Source of the DNA: Kappaphycus alvarezii
Taxonomy: Eukaryota > Rhodophyta > Florideophyceae > Gigartinales > Solieriaceae
DNA: 64,000 nt
Direction of reading: 5' to 3'
Assembly: GCA_002205965.3 (NCBI GenBank)
Contig: NADL03000535.1
Coordinates: 124,001 to 188,000 of the forward strand
Both the position numbers and the translations under genes were made by a program. The notes under the pieces were generated by a model. The model saw nothing but the letters and a program-made list of their open reading frames with translations. It searched no databases and was not told the origin of the DNA. This document shows positions 1-10,800 of the stretch, in pieces. The number at the start of each line of letters is the position of its first letter. The stretch's first letter is position 1.

Positions 1-14
1 CGCAGAAGAAAGAA

Positions 15-56
15 GAAACTTTACTTCACTGAGTATCTATCGTGTACACTGCAGGA
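15..56 (-). repeat. Orphan subfamily-A 3' tail
   Basis: This short block matches the 3'-terminal tail of the subfamily A elements (3338-3382 and 7816-7860) with one visible base change, but no A-type coding sequence is attached to it. It lies immediately 3' (element sense) of the subfamily B fragment. The same arrangement, a non-A element followed by an A tail, recurs at 1097-1141. It may be target sequence left by an insertion or a product of template joining. Confidence 0.75.
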
Positions 57-114
57 TGAAGAAGTTTAATGCGTTCAGTATCTACTGTGGACTGCGCACG
101 TCCTAACTATACGG

Positions 115-985
115 TTAAGATCTAACCGGATGTACTTCGTCGTCCGTGCGCATCGGTGCTCGCGACAGGATAGCTTCAGCGATGGAGGACCACAGGGTGC
201 AACTCAGTCGCTGGTAGATACGGCGGCGGACAATGCCAACTGTCGAGTGACACTTGGACGCGATCCGCGGAACTAACTCCTCGATAAATGCAATAGTTCC
301 AGGGGAAGGGGCACCTAGGGAATCAAACGCCAGAGGTCGAAACGTGAAGTTCGGCGTTTAAGGCGCAGAAGATGGGCCAGTCGATGGAGCGGGGAGTCGT
401 CGGGCGATGTTGCGTTCCAGGGTTGTAACCTTGTCGCGGGCCGCCAGTTCAGCAGCGCCTCCGGCAACCTGGGTCGCCTTGGTGCGAACTGCGGCCTTGA
501 ACGGTGAAACGACGGTGATGTCACAGGCAATGGGGCGCAACGTTGTGCCTTCCGGGGTTGGTGGTGGTTGTACAAGGATATCTGCGGGGCGGAGCTCAGT
601 GCCCGGACGAGGAACGGAACCTCTTGCCGAGTATCCAGACCCGCGGCGCGGGTAACGTGCGTCGCAATCGCATTACATAGCGAGTTGTGGCGGTGACGAC
701 GGCCGAAACCAGGGCAGCAGAGGTCGGCGGCGTGATCCCCGAGGGTGTTCAAGGGGTGGTCACAGTGGTGGCAGTTGAGGGCCATGGAGTCATCGTACAC
801 TGGCAGTCCGAGGTGACGGCGGAGCATGGTCTGCCAGTGTGTAGTGTGGACCTTCGTAGCTGCCGTGGGATGAGCGAAGAGAAACGCCGCAGCGGGGTTG
901 CGGCGGAACGCTAGGCCACGGATGCGATGTCGAATGTCGGCGTCGCTATGGGCGGTCGGGTTTGGGGCATTCTCCCAGGACGTGA
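115..985 (-). pseudogene. RLE-type non-LTR retrotransposon (subfamily B), 3' fragment
   Basis: This is the C-terminal third of a reverse transcriptase/endonuclease polyprotein, read on the minus strand in several frames. Visible parts are the Cys/His finger (CHHC...LGDHAADLCC...RHRH), the RPxD-type motif and the CDITVVSPFK motif of a PD-(D/E)XK-like restriction-like endonuclease, and a C-terminal helix region ending DDEVHP. The stop codon is at 115-117 and the 3' tail runs to about 57. Sequence and tail match the plus-strand copy at 21-26 kb, which defines subfamily B. Frameshifts break the protein. The copy is cut at about 985, so it is 5'-truncated, as is common for non-LTR insertions. The stretch between the RPADI-like motif and CDIT is in one frame here, which makes this copy a useful reference for judging lesions in the others. 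Confidence 0.85.
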
Positions 986-1059
986 TAACTTTATGGCATC
1001 AGTAGAACGGGTGTCCGCTGCAGGATCCGACTATACTGCTAGCTAAGTGCTAACCGGGT
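986..1059 (-). repeat. 74-bp direct repeat, copy 1 (subfamily C 3' tail)
   Basis: This block is identical over 74 bp to 1147-1220. It is the 3' tail and stop-codon region of subfamily C and is alignable to the A tail (shared ctgcagga and ctaaccgg blocks). It directly abuts the truncated 5' end of the subfamily B fragment. The 37 bp at 1060-1096 contain a GGGACGCCGGGT duplication and match nothing else in the window. Confidence 0.9.
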
Positions 1060-1096
1060 AGTTTGGGACGCCGGGTGGGACGCCGGGTTCGACGAA

Positions 1097-1141
1097 GAAA
1101 CTTTACTTCATTGAGTATCTATCGTGTACACTGCAGGACTG
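1097..1141 (-). repeat. Orphan subfamily-A 3' tail, second copy
   Basis: All 45 bp are identical to the tails of the two A elements at 3338-3382 and 7816-7860, but the sequence attached on its 5' (element-sense) side is a subfamily C element. Because an identical A tail also lies at the 5' end of that C element (3338-3382), the pair could be read as a long target-site duplication flanking C. Confidence 0.9.
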
Positions 1142-1146
1142 GGTGG

Positions 1147-1220
1147 TAACTTTATGGCATCAGTAGAACGGGTGTCCGCTGCAGGATCCGACTATACTGC
1201 TAGCTAAGTGCTAACCGGGT
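1147..1220 (-). repeat. 74-bp direct repeat, copy 2 (subfamily C 3' tail)
   Basis: This is the tail actually joined to the subfamily C coding region. The stop codon of the C protein falls in it at 1204-1206. It is identical to 986-1059, so the C tail is present twice within 235 bp, separated by the orphan A tail. Confidence 0.9.
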
Positions 1221-3335
1221 GGTCCACGTCGGCCACGTGCAGCGACATACGCGATTCAATAGATTGTGCGCTCGACGACCAGATTGTGCTACTAATGCGC
1301 CTATAAATCCGATTGCGGATAACTCCTGTCGACGTGTGGAATTTGTCAGCAATGCGAGGCACCAGTCCCTCTATGAAGCGGACGGTTTCGGGGGAAGGGG
1401 AACCCAAGGAATCAAAGGCCAGCGGTTGAAATTCGAAATCGGGGCCTGTGTGGGGTTATCGGAGGGCGGGGGGAGTCGACGCGACAATTTTCTCTCCAGG
1501 TCCGTCACCTTGTTGCGGTGTGCAATTGCAGCTGCACCGCCCACTTCCCTTGTAGCTCTCGTTCTGACATCGTCCTTGAATGGCGAGACTATGGTAACGT
1601 CGCAGGCGGCCTTCCGGGGCTGCTGGTGGGTGAACCAGTATGTCAGCGGGTCGCAGCTCGGTGCCGGGCACGAGGAGTGGGACCTCGAGCTGGCAATCCA
1701 GGCCGGCGGCACGGGCGATACGACCAGCGATGACGTTGCGCAGTGATTTATGCCGGTGTTTGCGACCAAACCCAGACGGGCACAAGTCTACAGAGTGATC
1801 GCCTAATATGTCCATTTGGCGTTTACAATGCTCGCAGTTCCGGGGAAGCGAGTCATCATAAACGGGCAGTCCCAAATATCGGCGAAGCATTATTTTCCAG
1901 TGCACCGCGGACACCTCCGTGTCAGTCGAGGGATGTGCGTAAAGAAAGGCAGCACCGGGGCCTTTGCGTAGTGCTAGACCGCGTATGCGTTGCCGTACAT
2001 GTGCATCCGTGTGTCGGTCCGGGTTCGGAGCTCTAGCCCAGTGGTCGTCACGCCAGTGAGCCTTGGCCAGCGCCTCCTGCTGCACACGTTTTAGGTAGGT
2101 TTGGATGTGTGTGTGTGCAGTAGCAAGAGGGAGCGGGTCGAAGGAACCGAGGTCAACGGGGTAGGCCATTCCCGGGATGTGCAGGAGGAAGTCTCGAATG
2201 TGACGGGCGGCTTGACCGAGAAGGAAAGCCTTGTCACGGCGGTAGCGGGCGCCCGTGAGCGCGGTGGAGCGGGGCCCGATATGGGCTGCGGACCTCAGTC
2301 GTGCCGGTGCTGCATCCATGATACTCGAGGCAGCGGCGCCATCTAGGAACGGTGAGATGAGGGTAAACCCAAGACCGCCCTGATGGATGGGCAAGGTAGC
2401 CTGCGACCACGCGTTGTCGCTGAGTTGAACACCATGAAGCTCGGTGAAGGACTTTTGCAGCAGAGTATCAAAAGCCTCGGCGGCAGTACGGGCTTCCCGT
2501 GGGTCAGCCAGCTTGAAGGCGTGGTCCACCAGACAGGCCGACGCACAGAGGCGGGGCATGTGAAACCGCGCGCGCGGGTCGTCAACCATGGGCAGGAGTT
2601 GGAGAGTTCGGCGGCACCCCTCAATCTTGTCTCGTAGAAAGGCAGTCGTGAAATGCCGGTTTCCGAGCGGAGCCCCGAGGAGCTCGAATCCGTCCGGGGA
2701 GCATTCAGCGAGGCGAAATTCCTGGAGAAAAGCCTCGCGCTGTGGGCGTAGGACCGTTGGCCAATGAATGCGCGTTTTCCCCGGATTGAGATTTAGACCG
2801 TAGGTGGGTCCCTCGTCGCGGAGAATGCGGAGGGCTTGTCGGAGGTCGGGAGGGACCCCATCAATGTACCATCATCGGCGTACCATTGGTTGAGGACGAT
2901 GCCCGTATTTTCTGCAATCCGGCGGGTGAGAGGCTGGATCGTCAGTGAGAACAGGAGCATGCTGGCAGGGTCGCCTTGCTGTGTGCCTTGAGCACTCGCG
3001 ATGGTCGTTTTGTCACGATTCGGCACGATCAACGGTGGTTGCGAGCGTGCATAAATCATGTTGATGAACCGGGCGAGACTTGGGGCGCGCGTGGGCAGCT
3101 GGTCTAGCATTGACTGGCGATCAACGCGGTTGAAGGCGTTATTCGCGTCAACGAGAACAGTGGCGGTATCCTTGCGATTAGAGAAGCGACGGAGCAGCAT
3201 GCGCGTGTCGTGTACGATGGCGTCCATCCCAGCCCTGATGCCGTTAGCCAATTGGAAGGGGGCCAGAAATTGACGAGAATCATCAATGGCGGGTGGGAGG
3301 AGTGTCTTCGTTACCACTCTTCGGAGGATCGACGT
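1204..3335 (-). pseudogene. RLE-type non-LTR retrotransposon (subfamily C), 5'-truncated
   Basis: The minus strand encodes reverse transcriptase palm motifs (ATVLVDANNAFNRVD for motif A, AQGTQQGDPASML for motif B, QWYADDGT for motif C at about 2877-2900). A thumb region follows, then a CEHC...GDHSVDLC...RHKH finger, RPADI, CDVTIVSPFK and NKV endonuclease residues, and a C-terminal segment ending VDHPVST. At least two frameshifts break it: one after the YADD box near 2870 and one between RPADI and CDVT near 1620. The RT fingers and everything upstream are missing; the copy stops at 3335, where the subfamily A tail begins. The catalytic Asp pair itself is preserved. Confidence 0.88.
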
Positions 3336-3337
3336 GA

Positions 3338-3382
3338 GAAACTTTACTTCATTGAGTATCTATCGTGTACACTGCAGGACTG
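3338..3382 (-). repeat. 3' tail of subfamily A copy 1
   Basis: This 45-bp terminal block of the A element contains tgtacactgcagga. It is identical at 1097-1141 and 7816-7860. It lies between the A coding region and the truncated 5' end of the subfamily C copy. Confidence 0.9.
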
Positions 3383-3391
3383 ACTATACGG

Positions 3392-6300
3392 CTAAGAACT
3401 AACCGGATGTTCAACGTCAGGCACGTGCAGTGGGGCTCGCGATAGAATCGCCATTGCAATAGAAGACCACAGTGTGCAACTAATGCGCTGATAAATACGT
3501 CTGCGGATCACTGCTGTGGTTGTGTTGAACTTCTCTGCGATGCGCGGGATGAAGTCTTCGATGAACAGGATAGAGGCGGGGGATGGGGCACCCAAGGAGT
3601 CGAAAGCCAGGGGCTGAAACTTGAAGTTCGGTTCCTGGAGGGTGTTGTGCGAAGGGGGCGGGATGCGGCGTACCAGTTTGCGCTCCAGGTCTGTGACTTT
3701 GTCTCGATGGGCAATGTCGGCGGCGCCGCCGGCCATTTGGGTGGCCCTTGTGCGCACACCTTGTTTGAACGGCGAGACAATGGTTAGGTCGCAGGCTATG
3801 GGGCGGACCTGTTGACCAGTGGGCAGGGGGGGGGTTGTATGAGAATGTCCGCAGGACGGATATTCGTTCCCGGGACAAGGAGCGGGACTTCGTATTGGCA
3901 GTCCAGGCCCGCGGCGCGAGCAACGTGGTAGGCGAAAACGTTGCGCAGCGAGTTGTGGCGGTGCGGGCGGCCGAAGCCGGCAGGGCAGAGGTCAGCCGCG
4001 TGGTCCCGAGTGCGTCCAAAGTTTGATTGCAGTGGGCACAGGTGAGCGGGCGGGAGTCGTCGTATACGGGGAGGCCTAGGTGCCGGCGGAGCATGGTCTG
4101 CCAGTGGGCCGAGGACACCACCGTAGCGGTTGTGGGGTGAGCGATGAGAAAAGCGGCGGCGGGGCTGTTCCGGAACGCCAGGCCACGGATCCGATGTCGA
4201 ACTTCTTGAGTGCTGTGCTGAGCCGGGTTGGGGTGTGTCAACCATGAGTCGTCGCGCCAGTGGACCTTTGCCTGTGCCTCCTGCTGCACACCATTTAAGA
4301 AGGTTTGGAGGTTGGATGGTTTGGCAGCAAGCAGGCATGGGTCAAAGGGGCCGAGGTCGACGGAGTACGGGCGCCCAGGGATACATTGCAGGAAATCACG
4401 GATTCGCGGCAAGGCTTGTCGGACCAGGAACGCCCTGTCACCTCGGTATCGGTGACCAGAGACGGCGGCAGAACGTTGCGTGGTATACGATGCCGATCTC
4501 TCACGTGCCGGAACCGCGTCGATGATACTAGCTGCGACCGAGCCGTGTAGGAACGGAGAGATGAGGGTAAATCCCTGACCTCCCTGGCGGATGGGTAGCG
4601 TGACTTGGTCCCATGCAGTGTCTGTGAGGGCGATCCCGTGTAGCTCCGAGTACGACGACCTCTGCAGGGCGTCAAAGGCTTGTGCAGCGGGGGCCGAGTG
4701 TTGTGGGTCGGCGAGCCGGAACGCGTGGGTGACGAGGCATGCCGACGCGCACAGCCGGTGCATGTGGAAACGGGCGCGGGGGTCACGAACGTGGGTCAGC
4801 AGTCGGAGGGTGCGGCGGCACCCATCGACCTTGTCCCGTAGGTATGCATCGGTGAAGGCCCGGTTGCCCATCGGCGCTCCTAGGAGCTCGAAGCCGTCGC
4901 GCGAGCACTCGGACAGATGAAAAACCCGGAGGAATTCCGTGCGGTCCGGCAGGAGCGTGTTCGGCCAGTAAATGCGCGTCTTCCTCGCGTTGACATAGAG
5001 GCCCACAGCCGGACCCTCAGCCTGCAGGAGGTGGAGAGCGCGGCGCAGACCCTGAAGTGTCCCTATGAGAGTCCCGTCATCCGCGTACCATTGATTAAGC
5101 ACGATGTCGCTGTCCTCGGCGATTTTCCGAATTAATGGTTGGATCGTGAGGGAAAACAGCAACATACTGGCCGGGTCGCCCTGCTGGGTGCCCTGAGCAC
5201 TCGGATGACCGTGTTCTGGCGATTCGGTATAAGCAACGGTGGCTGAATACGACCGTATATCATATTCACGAAGCGGGCCAGAGAAGGAGCGAGTGCAGGA
5301 AGTTGAGACAGCATTGACTGGCGATCAACGCGGTTGAAAGCGTTGTGCGCGTCAATGAGGACCGTGGCAACATGCGGAGCACCAGTGAAACGGCGAAGCA
5401 GGGTGCGAGTGTCATGGATGACCGCGTCCATCCCGGCCTTGATACCGTTGGCCGTTTGGAATGGCGCGAGGAAGTCTCGAGAGTCATCGATGGCGCTCGG
5501 CAGCAGCGTCTTGGTGACGATGCGGCGGAGGACCGACCCCACAGCGATGGGACGAATTTTGTCCGGTCTCGGCCGTAGCGGGAGTAATGTTGCGGCAGCG
5601 AGCAGGGGCAGGACCGAGTCCGGCAGTTCCCCACGCGCGATCCGCATCACCAACTTCGTAAGCACACTTTTCCCTGTCACCCCGGCGGCCGGGCTGACCG
5701 ATGTTTTGACTAGCAAGTGGAACCAGCGTGCCGGCGTGCGGTCCGGTCCCGCGGTCGTACCACGAGAAATACCTCGTACAGCCTGCTCTACGGCGTCTGC
5801 CGTGATTGATGGTGGAGGAGGAAGGCCATCTTCAGGAATGGGCGTGATCGGGCGCGGGGGCGCGGGGTGAAGATCACGCAGCGCTTGTATGGTGTGCGGG
5901 TCGTTCACATCGGCTAGCGGAGCGTTGTGCAGGGACCGCATGGCCTTGCCGTAGCGGGCGTCTGCACAGAGGGCTTCAGCGCGACGGGCGCGCCGAGCGT
6001 CGCTGGAGCCCGAGCCGTAGGCGGGGCGGTGCTGCTGGATCCATTCAGAGCGTGCTTCATGGGCGCGAAGGGCTTCAAACCACAAGGTGTTCCACTCAGC
6101 TCCGGTATGGGCGCGTCGGATTCGGGCACTTAGTGCGGCCCGTTGACCTTTGTTATGCTGCCAGCCATCCTCCCCGCGCAAGCTGCGGCGGAGGACAGCG
6201 GTTGGCAGCATGTGGAGGTGCAGGAAGGCACGGTAGGTGGCCTCGTCCCCCCTTGCGTTGGCGGCGGCTTGTACCAGCTTGATAACAGGAGAGTGAAGGG

Positions 6301-6887
6301 CTTGAGACATGGGAATGGGATATCCTGGAAGATGTCCCTTTCCCGGTATGGGGTGCGGAGGATGTCTTCGGGGCTTGGTAAGGGAGAGGCAGCGGAGGAG
6401 GGAGGATGGGGTGGGGTGGAGATGTCCATGGGGAGGATGCTTAGGCGGAGGAGCCGTCACCCGACCGCACTCCTTCCATTGCGGACGCACCGACAGCTGG
6501 AGGAAGGGGGCAGCGGGGGTCTTGAGTGGGTCCCTGGGTCGGAGGTGGGACATCTTGCATGCCTATGGACGACGGCGGCATGGCGGCGTGTGTGGCGGAC
6601 TCCCGACCCTGTGGCGCCGAGGAGGCGACAGTGGGCGGCAGAACGGCCGGGAGCGTCGGGGTTGCGGTGGGCACCATCAGGAACTCCGCCGCGGGGGCCT
6701 CTTCGGATGCAGCGCAGCGGCGTTTGGTCGCCGAGGGTGAAGAGCCCGGGGATTGCAGGGTGAGGTCGGGGGATTGTTGCGGGGCGTGCCCGGGGGCGGG
6801 AGGGGCGGAGGAGGCCGGTAGCGCGTTGGGGCGCTTGTTGCGGGCGGAGCCAGGAGAGGTCGGGGCGGTGGGGTGAGCGGGGCTCAC
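3392..6887 (-). pseudogene. Subfamily A copy 1 ORF2: reverse transcriptase plus restriction-like endonuclease
   Basis: ORF2 should make the cDNA at a nicked target. Domains in order on the minus strand: a Pro-rich N-terminus (6887 to about 6430); a conserved MDISTPP...CLKPFTLLF segment; RT motif A (VLIDAHNAFNRVD, about 5310-5370); motif B (GTQQGDPASML, about 5160-5200); the YADDGTLIGT box (about 5070-5100); a thumb; a CAHC...CPAGFGRPHRH finger (about 3940-4045); RPADI (about 3847); and CDLTIVSPF with DKV (about 3695-3793). Frame breaks I can see are a lost A in the AAA run near 6283, a missing base near 5203, a C lost from a CCCC run near 4005, and a nine-base G run at 3826-3834 where ten would restore the frame. 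Compared with copy 2, the catalytic residues are intact. The start codon is uncertain; the ORF2 frame overlaps the ORF1 stop. Confidence 0.85.
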
Positions 6888-7693
6888 AACGGGTGGGCGG
6901 GTGGGATTGGCGGGGTCTTGGGTGGGACGGGGGTCTTGGGTGGGACGGGGGTCTTGGGTTGGGCGGGTGAGGGGCGAGCTCGGGCGGCACGACGGGTGTC
7001 GATGACGTCGCGAGCGTGGTGGCGCAGGGTCGTTGCGAGGGCCGTGCGGACGTAGGGAAGGACCCAGGAGCGAAGGGTTGGGTCGAGTAGGCGGTTGGCC
7101 TCTCGGCCAAGGCGTGTCACGACTCCTTGGGAAGCGGAGTCATCCAGGGCTGCGGCGGTGGCCGCGATGGTCGTCGTTGTGGTTTGCAGGTCCGGAAACA
7201 TGCACTGGAGGTGGGCTAGGATGGAGAACATCTCCTGTCGGGCAGCATCGGGGAAGTAAATGAACGTCCATTTTCCCACGTGAGGGATGAGGACGTGCGG
7301 GGGCAGCGCGGTGTTGGCGAGGGCGGCAGCCTCCCCGAGGAACTGTTGGGCAGCCTGGTAGGAGGCGAAGGAGCGGTCCGGGGTGGTGGCGATGCCCAAG
7401 TGGGCGAGTTGCGGGGCGGGAGGGGGCGTTGGCTCAAGCTCCCCCGTGCGCGGATTGAGACGACCGGGGGCGGAGGCGCCGAGAGCGACGAGCTCCCGAG
7501 CACGGGCGAGGGCCTGGGGAGAGGCATTGGCCGGTTGGCCAATGAGCGCTTGAGCCTGCGGGAGGCTCATGACACGTGCGCCAATAGCAGGGTCGACGCG
7601 TGGAAGCTCGACCTTGGTGATGGGCACTAGTGTGGGGGCGGTTTGTGGGCGGCGGGGCGGGCGTGACGCAACGGCGGCATAGGATGTACCCAT
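6884..7693 (-). CDS. Subfamily A ORF1 protein, uncharacterised
   Basis: This protein of about 269 residues starts at the ATG at 7691-7693 (MGTSYAAV) and lies upstream of the RT ORF. I chose this ATG because the subfamily B homologue begins at the equivalent Met. A reading frame open further upstream begins in a GTT-repeat leader and is unlikely to be translated. Conserved blocks shared with the B protein at 21163-21855 are VDPAIGxxVxxLPxA (N-terminal third), FIYFPDAARQEMF (middle), and QGVVTRLGRE...LDPTLRSWVLPYVR near residues 190-230. After that comes a Pro/Lys-rich tail with a repeated PKTPVP unit. I see no Cys/His knuckle or known nuclease motif. By position it is expected to be the RNA-binding ORF1-type protein, but that is inference. 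Confidence 0.7.
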   Translation of the reverse strand: MGTSYAAVASRPPRRPQTAPTLVPITKVELPRVDPAIGARVMSLPQAQALIGQPANASPQALARARELVALGASAPGRLNPRTGELEPTPPPAPQLAHLGIATTPDRSFASYQAAQQFLGEAAALANTALPPHVLIPHVGKWTFIYFPDAARQEMFSILAHLQCMFPDLQTTTTTIAATAAALDDSASQGVVTRLGREANRLLDPTLRSWVLPYVRTALATTLRHHARDVIDTRRAARARPSPAQPKTPVPPKTPVPPKTPPIPPAHPL

Positions 7694-7815
7694 CCATGCC
7701 GAGCGCGGCGGGGCGCCGGGAGGGCGCGCGGAAGGCGCCGGGGGGAAGGGGGCATGAGGGTGGTGACGTTGGTTGTTGGAAAAAACAACAACAACAACAA
7801 CGATCACTGACTCGA

Positions 7816-7860
7816 GAAACTTTACTTCATTGAGTATCTATCGTGTACACTGCAGGACTG
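7816..7860 (-). repeat. 3' tail of subfamily A copy 2
   Basis: Identical 45-bp terminal block as at 3338-3382. It is followed in element sense by the GTT-rich leader of copy 1, marking the head-to-tail junction at about 7811-7814. Confidence 0.9.
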
Positions 7861-7869
7861 ACTATACGG

Positions 7870-10800
7870 CTAAGAACTAACCGGATGTTCCACGTCAGGC
7901 ACGTGCAGTGGGGCTCGCGATAGAATCGCCATTGCAATAGAAGACCACAGTGTGCAACTAATGCGCTGATAAATACGTCTGCGGATCACTGCTGTGGTTG
8001 TGTTGAACTTCTCTGCGATGCGCGGGATGAAGTCTTCGATGAACAGGATAGAGGCGGGGGATGGGGCACCCAAGGAGTCGAAAGCCAGGGGCTGAAACTT
8101 GAAGTTCGGTTCCTGGAGGGTGTTGTGCGAAGGGGGCGGGATGCGGCGTACCAGTTTGCGCTCCAGGTCTGTGACTTTGTCTCGATGGGCAATGTCGGCG
8201 GCGCCGCCGGCCATTTGGGTGGCCCTTGTGCGCACACCTTGTTTGAACGGCGAGACAATGGTTAGGTCGCAGGCTATGGGGCGGACCTGTTGACCAGTGG
8301 GCAGGGGGGGGGTTGTATGAGAATGTCCGCAGGACGGATATTCGTTCCCGGGACAAGGAGCGGGACTTCGTATTGGCAGTCCAGGCCCGCGGCGCGAGCA
8401 ACGTGGTAGGCGAAAACGTTGCGCAGCGAGTTGTGGCGGTGCGGGCGGCCGAAGCCGGCAGGGCAGAGGTCAGCCGCGTGGTCCCCGAGTGCGTCCAAAG
8501 TTTGATTGCAGTGGGCACAGGTGAGCGGGCGGGAGTCGTCGTATACGGGGAGGCCTAGGTGCCGGCGGAGCATGGTCTGCCAGTGGGCCGAGGACACCAC
8601 CGTAGCGGTTGTGGGGTGAGCGATGAGAAAAGCGGCGGCGGGGCTGTTCCGGAACGCCAGGCCACGGATCCGATGTCGAACTTCTTGAGTGCTGTGCTGA
8701 GCCGGGTTGGGGTGTGTCAACCATGAGTCGTCGCGCCAGTGGACCTTTGCCTGTGCCTCCTGCTGCACACCATTTAAGAAGGTTTGGAGGTTGGATGGTT
8801 TGGCAGCAAGCAGGCATGGGTCAAAGGGGCCGAGGTCGACGGAGTACGGGCGCCCAGGGATACATTGCAGGAAATCACGGATTCGCGGCAAGGCTTGTCG
8901 GACCAGGAACGCCCTGTCACCTCGGTATCGGTGACCAGAGACGGCGGCAGAACGTTGCGTGGTATACGATGCCGATCTCTCACGTGCCGGAACCGCGTCG
9001 ATGATACTAGCTGCGACCGAGCCGTGTAGGAACGGAGAGATGAGGGTAAATCCCTGACCTCCCTGGCGGATGGGTAGCGTGACTTGGTCCCATGCAGTGT
9101 CTGTGAGGGCGATCCCGTGTAGCTCCGAGTACGACGACCTCTGCAGGGCGTCAAAGGCTTGTGCAGCGGGGGCCGAGTGTTGTGGGTCGGCGAGCCGGAA
9201 CGCGTGGGTGACGAGGCATGCCGACGCGCACAGCCGGTGCATGTGGAAACGGGCGCGGGGGTCACGAATGTGGGTCAGCAGTCGGAGGGTGCGGCGGCAC
9301 CCATCGACCTTGTCCCGTAGGTATGCATCGGTGAAGGCCCGGTTGCCCATCGGCGCTCCTAGGAGCTCGAAGCCGTCGCGCGAGCACTCGGACAGATGAA
9401 AAACCCGGAGGAATTCCGTGCGGTCCGGCAGGAGCGTGTTCGGCCAGTAAATGCGCGTCTTCCTCGCGTTGACATAGAGGCCCACAGCCGGACCCTCAGC
9501 CTGCAGGAGGTGGAGAGCGCGGCGCAGACCCTGAAGTGTCCCTATGAGAGTCCCGTCATCCGCGTACCATTGATTAAGCACGATGTCGCTGTCCTCGGCG
9601 ATTTTCCGAATTAATGGTTGGATCGTGAGGGAAAACAGCAACATACTGGCCGGGTCGCCCTGCTGGGTGCCCTGAGCACTCGAGATGACCGTGTTCTGGC
9701 GATTCGGTATAAGCAACGGTGGCTGAATACGACCGTATATCATATTCACGAAGCGGGCCAGAGAAGGAGCGAGTGCAGGAAGTTGAGACAGCATTGACTG
9801 GCGATCAACGCGGTTGAAAGCGTTGTGCGCGTCAATGAGGACCGTGGCAACATGCGGAGCACCAGTGAAACGGCGAAGCAGGGTGCGAGTGTCATGGATG
9901 ACCGCGTCCATCCCGGCCTTGATACCGTTGGCCGTTTGGAATGGCGCGAGGAAGTCTCGAGAGTCATCGATGGCGCTCGGCAGCAGCGTCTTGGTGACGA
10001 TGCGGCGGAGGACCGACCCCACAGCGATGGGACGAATTTTGTCCGGTCTCGGCCGTAGCGGGAGTAATGTTGCGGCAGCGAGCAGGGGCAGGACCGAGTC
10101 CGGCAGTTCCCCACGCGCGATCCGCATCACCAACTTCGTAAGCACACTTTTCCCTGTCACCCCGGCGGCCGGGCTGACCGATGTTTTGACTAGCAAGTGG
10201 AACCAGCGTGCCGGCGTGCGGTCCGGTCCCGCGGTCGTACCACGAGAAATACCTCGTACAGCCTGCTCTACGGCGTCTGCCGTGATTGATGGTGGAGGAG
10301 GAAGGCCATCTTCAGGGATGGGCGTGATCGGGCGCGGGGGCGCGGGGTGAAGATCACGCAGCGCTTGTATGGTGTGCGGGTCGTTCACATCGGCTAGCGG
10401 AGCGTTGTGCAGGGACCGCATGGCCTTGCCGTAGCGGGCGTCTGCACAGAGGGCTTCAGCGCGACGGGCGCGCCGAGCGTCGCTGGAGCCCGAGCCGTAG
10501 GCGGGGCGGTGCTGCTGGATCCATTCAGAGCGTGCTTCATGGGCGCGAAGGGCTTCAAACCACAAGGTGTTCCACTCAGCTCCGGTATGGGCGCGTCGGA
10601 TTCGGGCACTTAGTGCGGCCCGTTGACCTTTGTTATGCTGCCAGCCATCCTCCCGCGCAAGCTGCGGCGGAGGACAGCGGTTGGCAGCATGTGGAGGTGC
10701 AGGAAGGCACGGTAGGTGGCCTCGTCCCCCCTTGCGTTGGCGGCGGCTTGTACCAGCTTGATAAACAGGAGAGTGAAGGGCTTGAGACATGGGAATGGGA

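Larger units (their letters stand above)
3336..7810 (-). mobile_element. Full-length RLE-type non-LTR retrotransposon, subfamily A copy 1
   Basis: This is a complete-looking element of about 4.5 kb on the minus strand. It has a GTT-rich 5' leader (about 7770-7810), ORF1 (6884-7693), a pol-like ORF2 (3392-6887) and a 3' tail ending at gagaaac (3336). No poly(A) is visible. Target-primed insertion is expected for this class. Its 5' end directly abuts the 3' tail of the next copy at 7814, giving a head-to-tail pair. By eye it differs from copy 2 at only about a dozen positions over 3.9 kb, and most of these are one-base length changes in homopolymers, so the two copies are very recent or arose by tandem duplication. 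Confidence 0.88.

Noticed and set aside
8304..8312. Programmed -1 frameshift at a C-run slippery site between the RPADI and CDLT endonuclease motifs of subfamily A.
   Set aside because: The homologous subfamily B fragment at 115-985 reads through this stretch in one frame with the same number of residues. Subfamily C needs a different shift and the plus-strand B copy has unrelated lesions. A lost base (or sequencing error) in the homopolymer is simpler.
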